Shown: piece after piece, positions 5,583-8,534 of the stretch | Layout: each line of letters starts with the position of its first letter | Position numbering within the stretch: position 1 is the first letter of the stretch | Assembly (NCBI GenBank): GCA_021802165.1 | Contig: JAKAAU010000056.1 | Span: 1-8,534, forward strand | Length of the DNA stretch: 8,534 nt | Reading direction: 5' to 3' | DNA from: Thermoplasmata archaeon | GTDB lineage: Archaea; Thermoplasmatota; Thermoplasmata; Thermoplasmatales; Thermoplasmataceae | Position numbers and translations under genes: made by a program | Notes under the pieces: model-generated | What the model was told of the DNA's origin: nothing | The model's database searches: none | What the model saw: only the letters and a program-made list of their open reading frames with translations

Positions 5583-6107
5583 TTACAGTGGATAATCTTT
5601 AAGATTTTTTGCGTACCGGTTGCAAAATGTGTTATAATTTTCTTTATATTTTTTCCATAAATCCATATAATTCTCAGTTACAGTACTGACAACTTTAGCT
5701 GGTATGCCAACTGCAATTGATTTTTCTGGTATTACACTATTGTTTTTGACAACAGCACCCTCCCCTATTGCAGCCCATTCACCGATCTTTGCAAAATCTG
5801 AAACCGTGGAATTCATACCAATAACGGCATAATCACCTATTATACCTGTATGGATTACAGAAAGGTGCCCGACAGTTACATGTTCTCCAATAATGGTTTT
5901 TTCACCTGGCCTTGCATGTATAACACAGTTGTCTTCGATTGCAGAATACGATCCCACACTGATGGCACCGTAATCTCCACGCAGAACCGCTCCCGGGCCT
6001 ATCCATACATTATCGCCTATATGTACATCCCCGATTACAGTGGCATTTTCAAAAATATACGTATTTTTTCCTATTTTGGGAGTCCTTCCCTCAAATTCAT
6101 ATATCAT
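5583..6107 (-). CDS. Gamma-carbonic-anhydrase-like hexapeptide-repeat protein
   Basis: A 174-residue left-handed beta-helix protein of the gamma-class carbonic anhydrase / YrdA / PaaY group. Hexapeptide repeats fill about 12-140 (for example TVIGDVHIGDNVWIGPGAVL and VIGMNSTVSDFAKIGEWAAI), followed by a C-terminal helix (about 143-168) as usual for the family. The three metal-binding histidines of the trimer interface are visible as His64 (VIHARPGE), His81 and His86 (GHLSVIHTG), with the correct five-residue spacing of the last two. Arg43 and Asp45 match conserved residues of the Methanosarcina enzyme Cam. Cam's catalytic acidic loops are absent, and the position of its Gln75 is Glu58, so carbonic anhydrase activity is possible but not assured. 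The start at 6107 is supported by a TATA-like box 21-30 nt upstream, so it is probably transcribed separately from the gene before it. Confidence 0.92.
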   Translation of the reverse strand: MIYEFEGRTPKIGKNTYIFENATVIGDVHIGDNVWIGPGAVLRGDYGAISVGSYSAIEDNCVIHARPGEKTIIGEHVTVGHLSVIHTGIIGDYAVIGMNSTVSDFAKIGEWAAIGEGAVVKNNSVIPEKSIAVGIPAKVVSTVTENYMDLWKKYKENYNTFCNRYAKNLKDYPL

Positions 6108-6127
6108 GCAGGTTAAACCAGTAATGT

Positions 6128-6137
6128 AATTTAAATT
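6128..6137 (-). promoter_or_regulatory. TATA-like box of the gamma-CA-like gene
   Basis: AATTTAAATT is centred about 25 nt upstream of the ATG at 6107, with no clear Shine-Dalgarno site before the start. It lies in the 52-nt gap after the winged-helix gene. Confidence 0.5.
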
Positions 6138-6159
6138 TGACTTCTATGAAAAATATAAT

Positions 6160-6423
6160 TTATTTCTTATTTTGTTTATTGATTTTAAAATACCGGACAA
6201 GTTTGCCCTCACTGTCGTAAATATCCCTGTACTCCACCTTGTCAGCCCATATAAGCGAGGTTAGCTCCATATGTACCATCCACTCCTCGTGACCCTTCCC
6301 CAGGTGATCTTTCAGTTCCTTTAATGTATATGCGTTTTCCCTGTTCTTTTCCAGGAAATCCAGGATAGTGTTTTTAGTATCAACATTTTCAGATGAATTG
6401 AATGTCTGGCTATCAACAGGCAT
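6160..6423 (-). CDS. Small winged-helix DNA-binding-like protein
   Basis: An 87-residue protein whose layout fits a winged helix-turn-helix. After a disordered Ser/Asn-rich start (1-15) come helix 1 (NTILDFLEKN, 18-27), helix 2 (TLKELKDHL, 33-41), a likely recognition helix (HEEWMVHMELTSLIWADK, 45-62) and a beta wing (VEYRDIYDSEGKLVRYFKI, 63-81), then a basic tail. It has no ligand or phosphorylation domain, so it could be a small transcription factor or a protein-binding winged helix. Its ATG lies 2 nt after the stop of the CoxG-like gene, with GGTGGA at 6430-6435 as a plausible ribosome binding site, so the two are co-transcribed and translationally close. The specific family is not recognised. 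Confidence 0.75.
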   Translation of the reverse strand: MPVDSQTFNSSENVDTKNTILDFLEKNRENAYTLKELKDHLGKGHEEWMVHMELTSLIWADKVEYRDIYDSEGKLVRYFKINKQNKK

Positions 6424-6425
6424 TT

Positions 6426-6878
6426 TTATTCCACCGTTTCCCCTTCAAGGGCATTTTTATAGCTCTTAACAAGTTTGGTTATGTATTTCTGTGATGCACT
6501 TTTCATCATCCTTGCCCCCATACTGGCAGCAGTTCCAACAACATTCATTTCAGCCTTCCAGTCAACTTTTGTAATATCACCGTCGCCTGTAAACCTGAAG
6601 TTGAGGGTAAAATCTACAGATGCACCAGATCCATTGCCCCTGCCCTTGAGGGTTATTTCCCGATTTTCAGTTTTATCTGTAACATCCAGAATAAGGTCAA
6701 ATTTGCCCTTGATAAATGAAACTCCGGCCTTTGCTGTAAGTTTCATTTCAGTTTCACTTACCTGTTCGTGGCTTATCAGGTCCGGCACCAGTTTGACAAG
6801 TGCTTCCATATCCGCTACCTGGCTATATGCATTTTCAGGTGTTGTCTTTACTTCAAAGGAATCCTCAAAGGTTAACAT
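6426..6878 (-). CDS. CoxG-type SRPBCC (START-like) domain protein
   Basis: A 150-residue single-domain protein of the SRPBCC/START-like fold, closest in pattern to the CoxG family (carbon monoxide dehydrogenase subunit G). Seen are the N-terminal strand LTFEDSFEVKTTPENAYSQV, the GKFDLILDV strand at 58-66, the hallmark GRGNGSGASV at 79-88, a strand ending in KVDWKAEMNVVG at 104-115, and the long C-terminal helix from about 117 (AASMGARMMKSASQ). The fold makes a hydrophobic pocket. In bacteria CoxG works with molybdenum CO dehydrogenase at the membrane, and quinone binding has been reported. There are no CODH subunit genes here, so that role is not supported; a general lipid- or quinone-binding role is possible. 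It is co-transcribed with the winged-helix gene. Confidence 0.85.
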   Translation of the reverse strand: MLTFEDSFEVKTTPENAYSQVADMEALVKLVPDLISHEQVSETEMKLTAKAGVSFIKGKFDLILDVTDKTENREITLKGRGNGSGASVDFTLNFRFTGDGDITKVDWKAEMNVVGTAASMGARMMKSASQKYITKLVKSYKNALEGETVE

Positions 6879-6898
6879 AAATTTATATTATTACATTG

Positions 6899-6906
6899 TA
6901 AATAAA
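6899..6906 (-). promoter_or_regulatory. TATA-like box of the CoxG-winged-helix operon
   Basis: Minus-strand TTTATTTA lies 21-28 nt before the ATG at 6878. There is no ribosome binding site, consistent with leaderless transcription of this two-gene unit. Confidence 0.45.
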
Positions 6907-6934
6907 TGTTTATGCCGGAAATATTCCATGGCCG

Positions 6935-7741
6935 TTATTCATTGATGGATGCCATTTCATAAACCCCAAGCACCTTGAAGGGATTGGTTATATCCCGTAT
7001 CCTCGAGAGGGCCGCATCTGAACTGTTATTCCTTTCTATATCTATAAAAAATATGTAATTGAATGGGTTATACTGCACAGGCCGGGATTCAATTTTAGTC
7101 ATATTAATTCCGTATTCATTGAATACTTTTAGAATACTGTAAAGTGACCCTGCCTTATTCTCCGTTGAAAATACTATTGATATTTTTGCCCTGCCTTCCG
7201 GGGAAACTGGACTTCTGGCCATGAGGAAAAACCTTGTATAATTCGAACTGTTATTTTCTATATGCCTGGCAAGTATCTTCATCCCGTATATTCCCGCTGC
7301 CAGTTCACTGGCTATGGCAGCGCGGGAACTATCAGTGCCATCCCTTACAATTTTAACGCTTCCCGCTGTGTCGTACTCACTGATTGTCTTTAACCCATGT
7401 CTGTATATGAACTCTGAGCACTGGGCCAGTGCCTGTGGATGCGAGATCGCATATTTTATATCGTTTAGTTTTGAATCCGGTTTTCCAATAAGGCAGTGCC
7501 TTACCCTTAGATAATACTCCTTTACAATATAAAAATCTGTTTTAAAGAGAAAGTCATATGTCTGGTTTACTGCTCCCTCAATAGAGTTTTCCACGGGAAC
7601 GACACCGAAATCTATACTATGGTCCTGAAGTGCACTGAATACAGCACGTACAGAATCCAGCGGTATGTATTCACCGGATGCCATGCGGATGGCAGCCATA
7701 TTGCTGTATGCCCCGGGTTCACCAAAATATCCAACTTTCAA
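6935..7741 (-). CDS. pheA: Prephenate dehydratase with C-terminal ACT domain
   Basis: This enzyme converts prephenate to phenylpyruvate, the committed step to phenylalanine. The 268 residues are the monofunctional form: no chorismate mutase domain is attached. Catalytic-domain landmarks are GYFGEPGAYSNMAA at 4-17, VPVENSIEGAVNQ at 48-60, SHPQALAQC at 100-108, DTAGS at 124-128 and SNYTRFF at 166-172 with the catalytic Thr169-Arg170. The ACT regulatory domain runs from about 186 to 264, with KAGSLYSIL at 196-204 and the phenylalanine-binding ESRP at 218-221, so feedback inhibition by Phe is expected. The start is TTG at 7739-7741. No in-frame ATG or GTG lies between it and an upstream stop, and the first internal ATG (residue 15) would remove the essential N-terminal motif. 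A TATA-like box sits at leaderless distance from this TTG. Confidence 0.96.
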   Translation of the reverse strand: MKVGYFGEPGAYSNMAAIRMASGEYIPLDSVRAVFSALQDHSIDFGVVPVENSIEGAVNQTYDFLFKTDFYIVKEYYLRVRHCLIGKPDSKLNDIKYAISHPQALAQCSEFIYRHGLKTISEYDTAGSVKIVRDGTDSSRAAIASELAAGIYGMKILARHIENNSSNYTRFFLMARSPVSPEGRAKISIVFSTENKAGSLYSILKVFNEYGINMTKIESRPVQYNPFNYIFFIDIERNNSSDAALSRIRDITNPFKVLGVYEMASINE

Positions 7742-7762
7742 TAAAGGAGTATATATTATTTA

Positions 7763-7770
7763 TATTTAAA
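7763..7770 (-). promoter_or_regulatory. TATA box of pheA, overlapping the upstream gene's stop
   Basis: Minus-strand TTTAAATA lies 22-29 nt before the TTG start of pheA and includes the TAA stop of the SpoIIM-family gene (7766-7768). It indicates that pheA can be transcribed from its own leaderless promoter even though it follows the membrane-protein gene closely. Confidence 0.5.
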
Positions 7771-8437
7771 ACTGGTTAAAATCATATTCATCAGGCTGCT
7801 GCTCCTGCTTATGCCCGTACTCAGCCGAATTAATACGCCTGAAAAGCCATATCAGAAAGGCTATAATGAATATTGAGGGAATCCACATATAGAAAGCATC
7901 AAATGGATGCGCAGATTCCTCCAACAGGATTTCTGAAGTTTCTATTGCCCCTGCAAATGCGAGCTCCAGCACAATAAACAGGTACATGTAAATAATTTTC
8001 AGATAGTTATCCTTCATGATACCCTTTATCAGATAATAAAATATGTAAATATCGGTACTTACTGCAACTGCATATGCAGGAAGCTCCAGCCATGAATGTG
8101 GCAGGAGCATTAGGCTGGCAAATATGGCAAAACCATTTACATGGGTTGAAGTGCCCTCAACTGCTATCACAGATGCTGTGGAACCTATAGAGAATAAAAA
8201 CATGAAGATGCCTATAATAGGGATGAATTCTATTGATGCAATAAGGAGATTATGTGGGAATATACTCAGCCACATAGGGAAGAATGATTGAGATATAATT
8301 GAATGGTCCTCTGACTTAAAACTGGCATAAAGTGCCGGATTATGTATTGGCAGTGAGGATATTATGGCAAATCCGGCAAGCTCTATTATAAACGATATCA
8401 GGAATACTCGTCTGAGCCGGGGCATCTTTATTTGCAT
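7766..8437 (-). CDS. SpoIIM-family (stage II sporulation protein M) integral membrane protein
   Basis: A 223-residue multi-pass membrane protein. Numbered from the ATG at 8437, hydrophobic segments lie at about 11-28 (VFLISFIIELAGFAIIS), 62-93 (two closely spaced), 101-138 (likely a re-entrant or double segment), 147-165 and 184-200, followed by a polar, Gln/Glu-rich cytoplasmic-type tail. The diagnostic SpoIIM motif is LPHSWLELPA at 112-121, and PHNLLIASI at 61-69 fits the family's conserved Asn-containing segment. The family occurs widely in non-sporulating bacteria and archaea, where its function is unknown, often suggested to be in membrane or envelope processes. The frame can start at a GTG at 8446, but the TATA box at 8460-8467 is centred about 26 nt before the ATG at 8437, which I therefore prefer. 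Confidence 0.88.
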   Translation of the reverse strand: MQIKMPRLRRVFLISFIIELAGFAIISSLPIHNPALYASFKSEDHSIISQSFFPMWLSIFPHNLLIASIEFIPIIGIFMFLFSIGSTASVIAVEGTSTHVNGFAIFASLMLLPHSWLELPAYAVAVSTDIYIFYYLIKGIMKDNYLKIIYMYLFIVLELAFAGAIETSEILLEESAHPFDAFYMWIPSIFIIAFLIWLFRRINSAEYGHKQEQQPDEYDFNQF

Positions 8438-8459
8438 ATATTCCACATTTCAATCATAT

Positions 8460-8467
8460 TATTTATA
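8460..8467 (-). promoter_or_regulatory. TATA box of the SpoIIM-family gene
   Basis: Minus-strand TATAAATA lies 23-30 nt before the ATG at 8437, the expected leaderless spacing. It would be only 14-21 nt from the alternative GTG at 8446. Confidence 0.5.
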
Positions 8468-8485
8468 TTTTGGTCAAAAATTTCC

Positions 8486-8534
8486 TTATTGTTCTGATTC
8501 CTGCGCCCTTATAGTTTTTACATTGTCCTCATAC
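8486..8534 (-). CDS. Possible C-terminal end of a gene running in from the right edge
   Basis: One minus-strand frame is open from the window edge to TAA at 8486-8488 and encodes YEDNVKTIRAQESEQ, a polar, codon-typical sequence like the tail of a soluble protein. The other two minus-strand frames are quickly closed. A T5 run on the minus strand (8476-8480) follows as a possible terminator. Fifteen codons are too few to be sure. Confidence 0.3.
   Translation of the reverse strand, partial: YEDNVKTIRAQESEQ

Noticed and set aside
6475..6945. A 156-codon open frame on the plus strand opposite the CoxG-like gene
   Set aside because: The CoxG-like frame has a recognisable family pattern, a promoter and an operon partner; the opposite frame reads as hydrophobic and Ser-rich, as expected of a shadow.
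1..8534. Mobile elements, CRISPR arrays, tRNA or rRNA genes, and defence systems
   Set aside because: No terminal inverted repeats, transposase or integrase motifs, regularly spaced repeats, or tRNA-like cloverleaf sequences were found on reading both strands; the gene set is ordinary metabolism plus a few orphans.

Overview
The window looks like chromosomal DNA of a Thermoplasmatales archaeon, most likely of the Ferroplasma/Acidiplasma/Cuniculiplasma/Picrophilus kind. The reasons are: a modest G+C content with heavy use of ATA, AGA and AGG codons; a class II (bacterial-type) HMG-CoA reductase, which among archaea is known from Thermoplasmatales and Archaeoglobales; a monofunctional archaeal-style prephenate dehydratase; and AT-rich TATA-like boxes about 22-30 nt upstream of most start codons with no ribosome binding site, the signature of leaderless transcription. 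The exact genus is an inference.

Layout. A helical protein of unknown function (4-456, minus) is divergent from a plus-strand operon of HMG-CoA reductase (628-1860), a TPR protein (1867-2595) and an alpha/beta hydrolase (2597-3310). This operon converges on two minus-strand orphan genes (3314-3823 and 3869-4102). A 143-bp divergent promoter region then leads to a plus-strand transaldolase/fructose-6-phosphate-aldolase family protein (4246-4923), followed by a non-coding stretch with a hairpin and a possible 27-residue ORF, and a BCP/AhpE-type peroxiredoxin (5090-5560). From 5583 to the right edge every gene is on the minus strand. In transcription order these are a SpoIIM-family membrane protein (8437-7766), prephenate dehydratase (7741-6935), a CoxG-type SRPBCC protein and a winged-helix protein (6878-6160), and a gamma-carbonic-anhydrase-like hexapeptide protein (6107-5583). 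The last 49 bases may hold the end of one more minus-strand gene.

How the genes work together. These are mostly core-metabolism and housekeeping genes in short transcription units: mevalonate synthesis for archaeal lipids, phenylalanine synthesis, peroxide removal, and sugar-phosphate-type aldol chemistry. I see no insertion sequence, CRISPR array, tRNA, rRNA, prophage or defence island, and no gap of more than about 170 bases between genes.

Most worth a second look: the aldolase-family protein keeps its Schiff-base lysine but appears to have lost all three residues that normally bind the substrate phosphate. Promoter geometry also argues for corrected starts at three genes, including a TTG start for pheA whose TATA box lies across the stop codon of the upstream gene. 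A CoxG-type protein is paired with a small winged-helix protein with no CO dehydrogenase genes in view. I do not find a clear, wholly new multi-gene system here.
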